Shown here one piece after another: positions 46,549-60,704 of a DNA stretch of 64,000 bases. Made by a program: the position numbers and the translations under genes. The stretch comes from Chionis minor (lineage: Eukaryota; Chordata; Aves; Charadriiformes; Chionididae): positions 303,522 to 367,521 of the forward strand of contig VZSF01000114.1 of assembly GCA_013398295.1 (NCBI GenBank), written 5' to 3'. A model generated the notes under the pieces. The model worked only from the letters and a program-made list of their open reading frames with translations, ran no database searches and was not told the origin of the DNA. The first letter of the stretch is position 1; every line of letters begins with the position of its first letter.

Positions 46549-48774
46549 TAATCTGGGGACAAGCAAAGTGATAGTGCTGATTTTGCTCTTACACTGAGTC
46601 GCTCGGTTTATTTAGCACTGTCTTTTGTGTGCTGATTTTGGGAGCAGTCCCCAGGCCTCCATATTAAAATGCTGCTCCAACGTTTTTGTTCTTTGTTGCT
46701 TTGTGTCTTCCAGAAGAGTGGAACATCTGGCCCAAAGGTAGGAGCAGCCTACTCCGTAGCAAGCATACCAATGACGGCCAGATGGAAACGTGCCACCTCA
46801 CCGTTTTCCCTGCGTCCCACCCCCTGCATACTTAGGAATGCCACATGAATTGCAGCTACAGCGTAATTCCCACCCCGTAGCAGTGGGACTCGGGCTGCTG
46901 TATTTGGGAAGCGAGCCGCGGCCACTGCATCCTGCGGGCGGCTACCTCGCAGGAGCCGAGCATTGGGAAGTAACACGTTAACGCGTTCAGTAAGAGCATC
47001 CTTTCCCTCCCTGTTGACTTTGCGTATGTGTGGATGTATACGCTGGAGGTGTCTCAGGCTTGTTAATGAACCTAAGGGTATGAATACTACTTAACTGCTT
47101 CGGCATGATGCTTCTGCCAGCGCAGGTCACTTGTAGTAGTCGTTGGGTGAGAGGGGGGATGCTGTGGATGCACGAAACCTTGATCCTCCTGCCATCTTTA
47201 CTTTCTACTACTACTGGGAGTCAAACAGTTACAGCGTTTTAATCAGAGGATATTTTGACTAAAGTCCTTCTTTAAGAAGCAAAGAAATCTGTGCGATCAA
47301 GTAGACACAGTTAAGGAATTAAAAATTAAAACGGCTTTTTGGGGTATGTTCCATTGGTGGTAGTGCTGCTCACTACTCGGTTCAAGATTATGCCTTTCTT
47401 AAAGTGGCACATATTTTCTCACAGCTTTTATAGGCAAGAAGAATGGTATTTTATTTATCTTTTAGATAAATAGATAAATGTTTAGATAAACAAAAGAAGA
47501 GAATATTTAAATTTGCAGTTTCTTACTGTATGTTTGCCATGATGGAAGATTATAAACCATCTTTCTGGAGAAGAGAGCAACCAAAAAATAGCTTTTGAGG
47601 AAAAGTAAACAGCAAGGAGAAAGGATGAGTTAAGATCTCACCGATAAAAGCACCAGGGAGATGGATCTGGCTACAAGTACAAAGCACAAACACACAGCAG
47701 TCTGATTAATCAACTAGTCTGCTTCTTAGGTTTATTAAACATGACAAGAAATTTGATAGAGAACAAAATCAAGGTATTTGTAAAACACTAAAGGTGAAAC
47801 TGCTTGCTGGTTATAACCAGCAATTTTTCTGCTGGGTTTCATAAGGATTGCCTGTCTCTGTCCAAAGCAGAACCAAAAAAGAATAAAATAAATATGAAAT
47901 GGTGCATTGTGATCACAGTTCTAGGCTGTTTATAAGTATGCTTCAAATTAAGGGTTTGGTGTCATGGAAACAGCTTCTTCATTTGGAAAGCTCTGCGGCA
48001 GAGTCAGAAGGAAAAGACTGGAGAGAGTGAGAGGAAGAAGGAGCGCCTGAGTGTGGCCGTGTAGTCTTCCCAACATTGCTGGCTCCTTCCTTTCCCCAGA
48101 GAAAAGGGAGCTAAGAGGAGGGCAGGTCTCCCAACCCGCTTGCCTTACCTTGCTCTGGAATAATGCAATTCATTCCCCCTTTGCTGTCCGTCATCTGCAA
48201 GAGTGGATGTGGCTTATTTTGTAATTAATGCAAAGTGCAGTTCCAAATCATTCTTGAGGGAGTTTTCTGTACTGAAGGAATGTGTATAATGTGGCTATGT
48301 CATGGACCTTTGTATATGGGCTTTACCTAGAAAGCCACAGTATTTTATCCACTAAAGGAAATGGGTCCAGAACCTATGTAAATACTGTTTGTTCTATTCC
48401 ACTTGTGTACATGCATGCATAGTGTATTTTGTATCATTTTAGTGCTAAAAAGACATTTCCTGTTGTTCTGCATCAAAAGAAAGCAGTCACTTGTGTAAAG
48501 AGCTTTTAAATTTTACCAGGAGAGCAATCTCTCCAATGAATACAGGATTACAATAGATGGTTGGGAATTAACAACACCGCTTGCATTGTCCTAGCTTTGA
48601 TGCCAATTTATGCTCATTTTGTGGGCACAGTTTAGATTACTCAGTAATTGATTACATTAAGCAGTAACAAGAGAGCTTTACAGAGACTAAATTAAGGGCA
48701 TGTACTATATTTCTGCTGTGTTGCTGTCATGCATATCACGAAGGAGCAGAAACAGAGCAATCCTATACAACAGA
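46549..48774. other. Unique sequence, GC-rich to 47.0 kb then AT-rich
   Basis: Frames at 46749-46981 on both strands have no recognised homology. From 47.2 to 48.8 kb no open frame of note. Confidence 0.4.
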
Positions 48775-48796
48775 TTTTTTTTTTTTTTTTTTTTTT
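48775..48796. repeat. Poly(T), 22 bases
   Basis: Homopolymer followed by AAATTTTTAAAAG. If it is the poly(A) tail of a minus-strand retroposon, that element was not recognised. Confidence 0.95.
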
Positions 48797-49398
48797 AAAT
48801 TTTTAAAAGCATAGAAAAGCTGGATCTAAGATCCTGAGGTGAGCTCATGTGAATCCAGTGGAGATGTTCCCCACTCCTTTGTGAAGCTTGGGTTGGCATC
48901 ACGGAAAGAGCTGGTCACAGGACAGTGCAAATCCTTTCCTTCTTTCACAGCGGGGCCAAACGCGTCCCTTCCTTTGACTCCTAGATGAAAATGTTGCTCT
49001 GCTCTCCACCTAACTTTCTAATCAAGCTAGGCATAAAGATTTTGGTGATGTAGCCAGGGCATTTTGCGATGGTGTCCAGACCCCGGGAGACCTGTTAGTC
49101 AAGCGGTTTAACGTTAAAACCAGAACTGAGCTATTTCCCCAGGCCAGGAGGAAAGAGCCGCCCACACCAAAGAGGGGTTGAAGTTGGAGCCCCAGTGTCT
49201 TTGGAAGCAAACTGCAGTTCCCAAGGGAAAAGCTGTTGGGGAGCTGCTTGCTGCCTACACATGGGGACAACCCTGGGGAGAGTGAGGGTGGCTGCCAGGT
49301 GCCTGCAGTGTGGGCATGGCTTGTAACCAGCTTTCGCTCTGCGTGTTCCCCTTTTCCCCTTTTTGGGGAAAAAAAGACGTAGTCAGGTGTTTTGATGC
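48797..49398. other. Unique sequence between two poly(T) tracts
   Basis: About 600 bases flanked by T22 and T21 runs. An 82-codon antisense frame at 49022-49270 has no homology I recognise. Confidence 0.4.
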
Positions 49399-49419
49399 TT
49401 TTTTTTTTTTTTTTTTTTT
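49399..49419. repeat. Poly(T), 21 bases
   Basis: Homopolymer followed by AAATAAATAAC. Confidence 0.95.
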
Positions 49420-52400
49420 AAATAAATAACTCCCAGTTCAAGAAAGGTGCAAAATGAAGAATTGGAAGTAACCAGGAGAGAGGGAGAGAGGCTGTAATTC
49501 TGCCTACCCTTGTTGCGGTTCCTTCCCCAAAGTATGGCTCCCCTGTTAATGCTGCAGGGAAGATGCTTCGGGAGCGTTAACTCTGGTACAGCAAAATCAA
49601 TGTGCAACTTTGGCGCTGAAGGTGTATGAAGAAGAGTTGGGTGTTGCTGTGAAAAGTGCTCAGCACTGCAGCAACAGCATTCACTGGAAAGATGCTTCCT
49701 GACAAAAAGGAGCTCATTCTTTCCTACTGTGCAGAAAGAGGTGTGTTAAAAAAACTGGAGACGGAACGGTTATCTTGAGAAAACTGCTGAATTCTCAGAG
49801 AGAATTAAAATGAAAAGTGTCTCATTAATGCAGAGGAAAATTAAAAAAAAAGTAAAATTATAGAAAATTTTCTGTCTTAGAATAATTCAACAGGTAAGGT
49901 AGAAAAGCTTGAAATTTCTTTCTTCCAAACCAGGCAATGGAGTATAGTTTAGTTGAATAGCTCTGCCTCAGACTTTCGTTCTCTTTGTTATCAAAGCAAC
50001 ATGAAATGTGTAAGAGCTTGGGCAAAAGAGAAGCGACTGTGCAACCTTTCTTCTCCTTGAGTTGTGCCTTTGTGCATGACTTATTTTGGTGTTTTTAAGG
50101 GTATTGAGGAACAGGATGAAGAAGCGTGCATTTGCATTAATGGGTTTGTTCCAATCAGAAACGCATTTTGAAACAGCTCTTCCAGTTGTCTGCACTAACA
50201 TCATTTGGTTTGCGCTACAGGGCGGTCTCAGAGCTCATGAACTTGGCTCCTCCTAGATGAAACTGAGACAAGTGATCGCACTGCAAACGGCCATTCTGCC
50301 CATCAGACCAGACTAGAGCTCTGAAGTAAATCCCTGCCCTCCCCCTTTTTTAATAACGTGGGCATTAGGTCCTTGACACCAACTGTTTATCTCCACGTGT
50401 ATCTTCTATTTGCAATGTAGAGGCAGCTTTAGGCTACGGAAATGGCTTCAGTTGCTACCCCACAGCTCCCTGTCTGCACCTTTGGAAGATCTGTAGCTTT
50501 CCCTCATTCTGAGGATTGATAGTTAGTGCCTGTTAAGTTTTTTGCAGAAGAAAACAGCTGTTTAAATAGCAATTATTATCGGTAAGTGTGCATGGTACAA
50601 CCTATTGCCATCTTTCTCCTGAATAAGCAATGCACAAAATTCCCCTGAGAGGTAGAGTCATTAAGGAGCTATCTAGATACATATGCTTTCGCAAGTCTTT
50701 CATCTAACTCAGAGGTGGGAATGCAAATGTGAAACTTGGGGATATCCTGTGGCTTTCTAACACTCTCTGGGAGAGACGTGCTCATTGAGGTGAATAGATC
50801 TCATTCATATTCCTTGTTTACTCATGTAACATTTATAATATGGATAATGTTCTCCCTTTAATAAGTAATTAATAAGTTCAGTGTGAGTTACAGATAGAAC
50901 TTTAAATTATACTTGATTGTAGATAGCTGTTCCAAATGAGGCTTTGCAGACCTGTGCAAGGGGCAGAGCAGAGCTGCTCCGCTGCAGTGGGAGGCCCGGG
51001 AATACTGTGCCCCAGGCAGATGTGAACACCCCATTTCCTTGAGCGTCTGTGCAGGGACCACAGAGCACGTGGGGATGCGGACCTGCCTGGTCTCCTGTCC
51101 CCAATCTCCCCAGATGCTTTGGTTTGCTCTGGGAACAGAGCTTCCTTGAAGTCCCGCCTCCTATGTCTTCGTCCCCTTTCTGGGATTCTGTCTTTTGGGT
51201 TGGGAGCCGGAAGCAGCAGCTCTGGCAATGTGGGGAGGCCGTGGCTGAGGAACACTTGTGTCCTGGGCTTCTTGCTCCTACTTCACAGGAGTCTGGCTCC
51301 ATATTAGTTTTGACATGTAGGGATACATGGTTTGCAAACTCCTAACGTGCCAGGGCGGTTGCTAAAGAGCTTAACATTTTTCATGGCAGAGGATACAGTC
51401 AGCTTTCCTGCTGTCGGATCTCAAAGGACACCTCTGCTGTGCCGTGGAAAGGAGCCACTACTGCATTGTGGTGAGAAAGGTCTCCCAGGCTCCTGATCAA
51501 GAGCTGGGCTGCCCTGGTGGCTTGGCGCCTGGTTCAGGGAAATCCTTAAGTCTGTGCTTAAAATAAAGGGCTCGAGCGCTGCCCTGTTTCTCTTTCAAGG
51601 GTCTGCACGACCATCCTTCATCTCACTGAAGACGTGCATTTTTACATCAATACCAACAACAAACATCCTAGTAAATTTTGTGCAGTCTTTGAGTTTTTCT
51701 TTGTTCGGATGTGAACTCCGCTCCAGGGTAGGGTTTTTTGTATTACGGTTTTTCTTCTTTTATTTGTTGATTTGTCTCAAAATATTTTTTGTGTGTCTGT
51801 CCGATCAGCGCATTTTGGAGGAAGATCGTGGTTGCTTCATGGGATCAAAGCCTGTGAAAAGATTTTTTAGCAGGTCTTTTTTAGATATAACAATTTTAAT
51901 AAGGACTTTTCGCAGACTTTTGAGACTCCTGCTTACTTCAATAGCTATAGCACAAAGACTCAAAGAAGATATATCTGAATAGCTGCGGTCGCAAAAATAT
52001 TTTTTTAAACTATAGAACAAGAGCTTTCTTAAATTACAGTGTGATGTCAGGAGTGAAAATGGTTGGTGAGGGTGACAAAGACAGTGAGAGAGGAGAGAGA
52101 ATGGAAAAAGAAAGCACCAGCAATAAAACCAAGCAAATTCGTTTAAGAACTCCTGCTCAGTCCTCGCAGTAGATTTTTCAGTTCATCTCTACGACCGTCA
52201 ATATTGTGCCTGTAAGAATGACCTACAAAAAAAGAAAAATCCCACCTTGTTCTCAAGACAAAAGGGAACAACTTGGCTAGCTTGGTTGCAAGGCCAGTAT
52301 AAATTGAGCAGTAAATATAAGGAAAATAAATAGAAAAAATGTGGACAAGGCCAAGCAATTGGCTTGGGTCAGGGAGGAGTGAGGAGGAGCTTAGGATGGG

Positions 52401-55244
52401 ACTGGTGTGGTGCTGTTCCTTGAGAAAAGGGCTTTTGGTTTCACCAATATGCTGTGTTATTAAGACACGCATAGGGAATGCTTCTGACATGACTGAATGT
52501 AGCCGTTTGACACATTGCTCTGGCCTTTGTCTTAGTAGAAGTACAGGAACATTTTCTATTCTGAACCCAGCTCTCAGAGAAATGAAATCAATCTTTCTTT
52601 CCATCTACTTGAATAGGAGTAAGACTGGACCCTAAATGTTTTAAATAGCTTTGTGTTGAATTTCAGCACAAGGTTGGTAAAAATTAAAACATTTCACTTG
52701 GAAACAGAAAAGGAAGCATGGGTGTGGGCATAAATGACAGCTGGGGAAAAAAACACCAGTCAACAAGTTATTATTCCTGACTTTCCTTTCAGTTTTCATC
52801 GCGTATCACCTGATAACCTAGAAGGGATCAGTTTGCTCTTGGGAACTGTAGGCACCACCTCAAAACAAAGAACAATAATTCTGGAATGCAGAAACCTTCT
52901 AACACATGACTTCAGGATCTTGTTGTAGCTGCAGTGTTTATTTTTTCTGTAAGTGGCTTGGATGATGGCACTGCTGTCAAATGCAGAATCTCAAGGTCGG
53001 TAGACGACGGTAAATAGAGAAGGATGATGCAGACAACATTGGACACTTACAATATCTACATTTTAACAGCTTAGGTAAAAAAGCATTCAAGGAAGACATT
53101 TCAGCACACCCCACACCCCCCCTTCCCCAGCATGATGTGACAAAAGACATCATTCAAAGAACTAAACTCAATATTTTAAAAGATGAGCTGTTTTCTAGAG
53201 TAAAGAGGCACTGATTAGCCTGCCATATAGGGAAATTACTAGACCCAGCCTGAGTTAGTAAGGATAGCTCATATTGTCCCCCCAAAATAATAGAAGCATA
53301 TTTGGAAAGTGTAAAGAATCTGTTGATTTAAGAAAATTGAATGTTTTGCTCAATTCTAATTTCAGTTGCTCCAATTCAAATGCAAAAAGCAACTTAAGTC
53401 AATATATGCATATGAAAAAGGAAGGAAGTAATTCAGAATAATTATGTTGGAAAAACTCAGATTCAGCTTGATTATAGATCTTAAAATGTCTAAAAAAGGA
53501 GTAGTTCCTACTGTACATTGAATTTATAGAAAACATCGAGAGAATGATTTAATGCGATGTGCATTTTTCAGATTAAATTGAAAAGATGAGAAAGTAATGA
53601 AAGAATTTTACAGTACTATGGTGGATTTTGCTAAAAATTGGCATTGTGTGGTGGTTTTTTTTTTAAAGCTGTGTTTTAATTTTGGGTGTGCTTTATAAGA
53701 CTGTGTGTGTGCATACAAATGACAGAGAGAAGGAACTGCCAGTGCCTAGAATTGGCAAACTTAGGTTTCTTAAAAATATCAGTGCTGGTGGTGATGGTAG
53801 TAGTTCTTTTTCTGTGTACTCTTTCTAACATGATTCATTTGTTTGTGATTAAAAATTTAAAAAGCCACTTCAGGCATCCTGTGAGGATTTTCTGCATTTG
53901 TGTCAATGGGCCCATATGCAATTTTAGCTCAAAAAATACCTTTGTAAATCTGCTTCCTGGCACCTAGGATGTTAATAAAAGATGAGGTCATGGCTAAAAT
54001 TTGCCTCTTCTATGACTGCTGCTGTAAATGGGAGACTAGCTTGTACTTTCAAAGCAGAACTTGGCCTTCAATTGGTGTTGGCTCATCCTGTGTCATCATG
54101 AAACATTATAGTAACACACAGGTTTTTATTGTAATTCCTTCGCAATGGGCACACTTGCTTTTTTGCTTCCCTGTAGACTGCTGTTCACCAACTCTACCCA
54201 AAGGAGAATACCATTTAGTCCATAATAACTCTTTCTCTAGCCTGATCAGTGGACCCATCATGATTTGCTAGTTCATGTTTATCTCACCTAAACATTATTT
54301 AGTGAAACAGTGGAAACACCTATAGCCTCTCTATCCGTATTTTTCATTGGCTCTCTCTCTGTAGGGCAATCTGAGATTTTGTCTATGTATTATAAAGGTT
54401 TTCATTAAATTTTTCCCCTATAGCACTTCTAATCCAAATCTCTCACTTCTCGGCCAAACCAACCATTTATGTTCATGACCTTGTTCTTATCTTTTGAAGA
54501 ATGTGGCGACCTCAAGAGGTGACTGCAGTGAGCTGCTTTTTTGCCTACAGGTTCTTTTGTGGGACTCTGCAGAGGGGTTTTTTGGTATATATTTCAGACT
54601 ACTGAGAGGGTTAAAAAAAGGGGCTGGTGTATTTGCAGTATGAAGGAGGAGTAATTGATCTTTTAGGGAGGCTGAAGGCAAGGCTAGGTAGTTTGACAGA
54701 AACTTCTGTCTGCTTCTCATTTGTAGTTATGTGGGCTATCCTGTACCTAATTTCGCATCTGTTTCTGTTTCTGGAGTCTGAGGTGAAAAGGCTGTTTTAG
54801 AGTGAACGTGTTTAAGAATGAATTCCTCCCATTTTTTTATTTTATTTTGTTCATTGTACAATAGTTGTGCGTGTTAATTTAGGATGAATATTGTGCTAGC
54901 ATGACTGTGCTGAATTTTCTCAAGGGTAAACTGCTGCATATACCTGAAGCCACTCTAAAAATCAACATGGAAATCAAAGGCAGGACAAGGCAATTTGCTT
55001 TATGAGCAGGGTGATTCACCAGGAGCAAATGAAAGATCCAGGGGAATCAGTCTGATGTCAGTAGAAGATTAGTAACACATGAGGATTTATCATAAAAATC
55101 CGGTTCTGGCTAAATGTTTTTGTTGTAAACAACTGCTGCTGAAATGATACACAAGAAGAAATGCCCTACTTCATTACAATGTTTGGAGTCTTTCTCTTTT
55201 CACAATATAAATGCATCAATTTTCTTTGGCTTTTATAGCTCTGG
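49420..55244. other. Unique non-coding sequence
   Basis: GC-richer at 50.9-51.5 kb. Frames of 142 codons (51554-51982, plus) and 153 codons (52143-52604, minus) were inspected: the first is Phe/Leu-rich and driven by T-rich DNA, the second has no recognised domain. No interspersed repeat recognised. Confidence 0.4.
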
Positions 55245-55330
55245 CAGATAAAGTGTGGAGTGTAGCTTCAAGGGTCATCTAGTTTGACCTTTATTAGCAC
55301 ATGAATGCATGAAACAGTATTAAATGGAAA
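55245..55330 (-). mobile_element. Possible ancient LINE 3' end fragment
   Basis: CTTCAAGGGTCATCTAGTTTGACC followed by TTATTAGCACATGAATG resembles the reverse complement of old CR1/L2-type 3' ends (GGGACCATCTAGTCCGACC…). Short and diverged. Confidence 0.3.
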
Positions 55331-58300
55331 ACAGAAACACCTCAACATCATATCAAGTGCTCAGTTTGTATTTACAGGTCGGACTGTAATTTGTGAGGAT
55401 ACTGGATGACAGGTCTCTGTTTCCCTTACTGTTAAATAGAAGAAGCGGGAATTCCAGGGGTAATAAAGCCAAAAAAATCCTCTATTTCATTGTTTTCATT
55501 TCTTTACTTTTCTCTTAACTGTATTTAACAGTTTTTCTCTCTCCTGGAATAAAAATTTGTAAATTCTAAATGTGTCATTTGGCTTTCATGACATTTTATT
55601 CAGTGACAGAATGTGAAAATGCTAATTTGTTTTTATCCATTGACATGATAAATTTGAAGCTATGAAGTATAAATCTTTTTCTGGAGAAGCTGTTGAATTA
55701 AAACCCTATTCTAATTTTCCTTAAAATGGAAAGTTTAATTGGAACCAAGTTGAACATTGTGATAACGTGTAGCAAATATGCATCTTTTTTCCATTCATCT
55801 CTTGTATATTGGGCTTTTGAAATCAACCTGTTGGGCTGCGTACGTATTCTGTATACTGAGATTTGACGGGTGTAAGCAGATTCTCTAGTGGCAACATTCA
55901 TATACACACATTCCAGTTATTTTGTAAAATGCACTGGTAAGCCTTTTCTTTCCTCTAATAACCCTAGAAGGCAGATGTATAACAATAGAAAGGGCTCTCT
56001 TCTCAGCCAAAGCACATCGGTCTGCAACTCACGCATAATCCAGAGGTGCTGAACAGAAGATTCCTGCTGTAGACACCAGGAACTCATTTTCCATGGGATA
56101 TTAGGAGGCATTTTTCCATTCAATTTGAATTCCATTCGCTGCAAATAATTTAGTTCTCAGCACTTCATAATTTTGCATTAACAATAATGAAAGGGTGGCC
56201 TATAAATAAACTTCACCAGAAGCTACAAGCAGATTGGCCAAGTATTACCTTGCAGAGGATGAGTTTCTGTGCCAAACCAGGTTCAACCGCTTGTAATCCG
56301 TATTCTGCTGCAAGTTAATATCCACATTCCCTTGCTGAGTTGCTATATTCTTCACCCCTGCCTTTCTGCCTTGTTTTCCAGGCTGTGGGGCTCAGGTCGG
56401 TGAGCTGTGAAGCCTCCTGCTGTTGCTGTTCCCAGCGTAAGGTGCGGGAGCGCTCTCCGTAGGAGCGGGGAGGTGGACAGGGCAGGAGGTGCCTCAATCC
56501 ACAGAGGAGTAAAGGGGGCACAGCAAAACTGGGAGCAAGAGCAGGGTCAACTGGGGCTTCTGGGAGGTCCCTTCTGTGGCCACCAGTGTTTTTGACGTTA
56601 TAATGGTACCACATCCTTGCCACAGACTGTAATCTCTCAAGTGGGTGCATTTTATCATAACTGTCCCTAGATGGAAAAGATTCGGGGTTTTGCCCAACGT
56701 CCAGTTTTCCTCATCAAGCCACATAGTTTGTAGCAGACCTTTCTGTTTGGTGTGAAAAAACAGTCTTTCACTTTGTTAGAGCCTCTCCTGCCCATTGAGC
56801 TTTCCGGCAGTGTGGCAGGGGCGAGGATGTGTTTTGGTGGGTTTGGTCTGTGCTGTGGCAGGAAGGGAGGCAGCCCCGGGGGGACGGTGCGGGTAGGCAC
56901 TGGGGCCGGAGGGAGGGGGCTGAACCACTGCTGGCAGCCAGCCCTCGGGTGGACGTTGTCCCCTCTGGGACTTCGCCCTCGGCGAGCTGAGCTCCCCGGC
57001 CTCACAAGGCTGCTTAGATGAAAAATGCTTTAGTGGGAACTTGACCTTTTCTTCCCTGGTCACCAGGAGTCCGGCAAAAACAATATACTTTTATCAACAT
57101 TGTTATTTTCTCAAGAAAATGTCACTATTGTTTAAAAAAGGGGATTTTTTTGTTTGTTTGTTTTGGCTGGTTTTATTGTTCAGTTGTTTCAGGAGGGGAG
57201 TACAAAAAACCCAGCTATTTCAAGATGTGAGTTGACGTGCTACAAATCAAAGGGATATAGGGAGTAGGCTGGGGACTCCTTGAGAGTCATAAGCTTTGAC
57301 AAATGAACAGATTTCTTGGTTCTTCCTTAAACCCATTGCTAGCCAGTTCAGGTCTTCCCCCTTGTCTTCAACAAACTGGCAGTGAATGCCCCCCAAAATA
57401 TTTTTTGATATTAAAAAAGCCCAGCAGAGCTTCTTCTCATCTCCTTGGCTCAAGGAGCCTTAGCAAAGGTCCTGTGTGAATGGGTCCCATCATACTTCTC
57501 TCTTGACCTGGTTAAGATGATTTCTCATGTTGAAGAATGGGAGAAACTGACAGACAATTTGTTTTCTGTTGGTTGACTGCCAAACGTCTGAATGTTGAAG
57601 GCTGCTGTTAGTGAGTAAAATAAGCACAGTGCTCCTGAGAAGCCACCAAACTTTTAGTATTTGCATGTTTTCTCTTTCTCTGTTTTATCTCTGTCAAGAT
57701 AGAAGGGCTTCAAAAATCACAAAACTCAAAACATGGCCTTTTTTTGGACTAATTTTTAATTACTTAGCGCTTAGAGCCTAAGTTACTTACTTAATTTTTC
57801 TTGAAACGCCTCATAAACGTCAAGTTTTAAAAAGAGAACGTGGTAAACATTTGAGGGGATACTGTGTGTTTTGCATGTTAAACAACATGATAAAACATAA
57901 TGCAACTTAACTATGGCATGGCAACAGGTCTTCCAAAATTAACTGTGCCAGTTGCAAGTGAATCTCACTGACTTACTTCAAATTAGGCTAGAGCACGAAT
58001 GTTGCTTAATCAAAGCCCATAAAAAAGAACAACCCCTCTATGAATTATAAATATGCAAGAAAAATACAGGATGATAGGAGGCTTTAAATTTTTTTTTTTT
58101 CTTTTTCTGAGTTTTTTCTTCTCTCAAGTTCTCTATTAACAACTGTGTGGTTGTTTAGATGAGCATTTAGTATCACCAAGGGATCTTCGCCAACATGAAT
58201 GCCAGTTCAGAAGTAGTACCAAACTGCTGCAGAGCACTGTCATTATTCAAACATTTATAAAAATGTCCTGGTTTTATGAGTGGATATAGTGAATCCTGTA

Positions 58301-58794
58301 GATGAAGAGTAAGTTGGAGACTGACTAAGCAAATTAAAAATCAAATGGATCTTTTTGGTGCAGAACTATCTCATATTGCTTACGGCTCTTAGATAAACTT
58401 TTCTCTGCATATGGGCTAATGCTGTGTAGTAGTAGGGCTGCAATAATAGCAGAGCTCCCACAGGGATGAGTAGCCCAGGCAGCCCAAAGCACTTAATGGC
58501 ATCAGTATTTCCTATAAATTAAGTCTGCAGAATTACATTTTATTGACAGGAAATAGCTGATTTGTCTCAAGGCATCTGGGTCTTGATTTTTATTAACGTG
58601 TAGGATGCCTAAACAAAGAAACATGCATATAACATTATTACAAAAAGATAATTATTTCCAGAAAAGCATCACTTGCATATGAAACATATAGCAAGCAGTG
58701 GAATGATTGTCAATGCTATACCTAATCAGAATGTAACAATCTCAGGAGGGAATAAAACCACATAATTTTTCACTGGCTTCTTGAGAAAAAAACA
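55331..58794. other. Unique sequence with a GC-rich island at 56.4-57.0 kb
   Basis: The island carries overlapping frames on both strands (up to 112 codons) with no recognised product, and a G-rich run listed separately. The rest is AT-rich. Confidence 0.4.
56878..56919 (+). other. Potential G-quadruplex-forming run
   Basis: G runs at 56878-56883, 56891-56893, 56902-56905, 56911-56913 and 56915-56919 are separated by loops of 7, 8, 5 and 1 bases. This meets a relaxed G4 pattern (one loop exceeds 7 only in some groupings). Confidence 0.5.
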
Positions 58795-58844
58795 TTTTTA
58801 ATATATATTTATATAAAATATATGATTTTATATATATGTATATG
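58795..58844. repeat. AT-rich low-complexity (TATA-type)
   Basis: Mostly TA/TATAT/ATTTA over about 50 bases. Confidence 0.85.
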
Positions 58845-60704
58845 CACTTCAGCCTCCCTTAAGTTTTTTTTGAGGTATTTAATAATAGCATTTCATATTC
58901 TGTCAACTTCCATCTAAGCAGTTAACAGACATTAATTGACATCCGTGGTCTCACACCTTTCACTTTAATGAGAGATGGTGGAGTGGAAACGGAAGAAAAG
59001 CGAAGGCCATGACGGCCAGAGACACGGGTGACCCTGGGTGACCAGCCTGCTGGCAGTCTGCCTGCCATGCCTTCCCGGTGCCGCCAGCTCCGGCAGCTTT
59101 ACTGCGGGAGTCACAGCTTTTGGCGTTGTCCTTGAGGCTTCCCTGTCCGAAGTCACGTTACTCTACTGCGCTATTAGGAGGCTTTCACAGTCGAAGAGAC
59201 CAGCTTGGATGGGAGACTCCAAAGTCTCCGAAATTAGAGTGAGAAAGAAGACAAACGCTTTCTATTTCAAAAATCCTGTAATTCTGAAGGACAATGTTAT
59301 GTGGCGCTGCGTGTGATTTGTGCGAGTGCGGGGCTGTCGGGGTGGTTTCCCTGAGCCGAACGGGCAGTCAGGAATCTCGGGAGAGCACCGGCAGCTCCAG
59401 ATGCCTGCTCTCCACCCTCCGCTGCTGTTGGGGCTAGGAGAGGTTGCCTGCACCGAAGCCCCGTGCACCCAGCCCGGGTAGGTGGGACACCTTCCCGAGG
59501 CCACGACCCGACTTGGGCATTGCTACTCTGCTGGTGGCAAAGTCCTGCTCCCCACGGGGAGGAGGGGACCCCCCCTTCCTGTGACAAAGTCCTTCTCCCT
59601 CCCTCAGGAACATGGCAGAGCCAGGGCTGGCCAGCCTTAAGGGCTGTATATTTGTTGCATATAATAAGCACAGATGAGGCATCATTATTTCTATTCATAG
59701 TTAGCATGAGGGGCCACCATATTAATCATTCAGGGGAATGTGCACTGCAAGTTTGCCCTGACTTCAGGAGCAGGCTCCAGACGCCACATCTGTTTTCCCT
59801 TGAGACCTGCAGGTCTTTGTTGGATGGATGAAGCCTTCCAGCTCCTGCTGGAGCAGTCCCACCAGTGACACACAGGGAGTTTGGTATCTCCCCTTCAACA
59901 CTGTGCCTGCAGCGCTGGGGCACTAAACACCAGCCTTGAGTGAACCTGGGGCACGGGCACTGGCTTTTGAAAGAGCTCAAAGCTGTTTAAGAAGTTTGGG
60001 GCATTTCAGCGATAGTAGCAGTGTCCCTGCTGAGTGAAAGGAAGCTCCCTTTTGAGACAGCAGCTCCTTCAACTTCTTACATGTTGTTTTGTGGACAAAC
60101 ATCTACCCAGCTTAAACCATTTTCCAAAGCTTCCCTTCTGCTGCTGGAGGCAACCTGAAGCTGCAGGCGCACAGGGTCCAGCCCAAGCACCAGCTTGTCT
60201 TAAGACGTGGTGGTGCTGATGAGTTTGGCCATCACAGCAGGACAGGTCGGGAGCCTTGCCAGGCTGGCTCCTGGTCCCACACCTCAGGTTTGGGCCTGAT
60301 TGGCAACCTAGACATGCTGCAGAAAGCTGGGTCTGTCCGCGTTTGGTGGAGTTGCAACCCGGCTGGTGTAGGACTGAGAGCCGTGATCCGGCAGCGTGGC
60401 CGGCTACCCGGCACTCTGTACCCAGCTGCGACAATGGAGTCGCTCGGAATCGGTAAAAAATCCTTTCTTCATTTGATAGATTTGACGGATTTGACAAAAC
60501 ACCTTCTAAAAATTCACAGAGCACACCCACACGAGCCTCCTTCCCTTCCCAAGGCTATCCGTGATCTCCGTAGCACCCACAGTGTCAGTAACTGTGACAG
60601 GTGGTACCAGGTAGCCTGTACTCTCCTGATACTTTTCTATACACCTGAATCTGTAGTTTGGCTAACAGATTATAAATTGATCAAGTAAATACATAAAAAC
60701 AATG
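58845..60704. other. Unique sequence, GC-rich 59.0-60.5 kb
   Basis: Several overlapping frames: antisense 59297-59707 (136 codons) and 60069-60530 (153 codons), sense 59463-59831 and 60290-60688 (122 and 132 codons). They overlap on opposite strands and share no known domain. ATGGAGTCGCTCGGAATCG at 60434 is followed by GTAAAA, a weak donor-like site. CpGs are scattered, not an obvious promoter island. Confidence 0.35.

Noticed and set aside
48775..49419. Two T22/T21 tracts 600 bp apart, considered as the ends of a retroposed gene
   Set aside because: Both runs have the same polarity and the sequence between them has no recognised gene or element homology.
51554..51982. 142-codon plus-strand frame with hydrophobic segments
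   Set aside because: The Phe/Leu content reflects T-rich DNA; no family resemblance, no splice or promoter context, and an overlapping antisense frame exists.
52143..52604. 153-codon minus-strand frame
   Set aside because: No recognisable domain, and a plus-strand frame overlaps it. Not supportable as a gene from sequence alone.
60069..60530. 153-codon minus-strand frame in a GC-rich area
   Set aside because: It overlaps open frames on the other strand in a GC-rich patch where stops are rare. No homology recognised.
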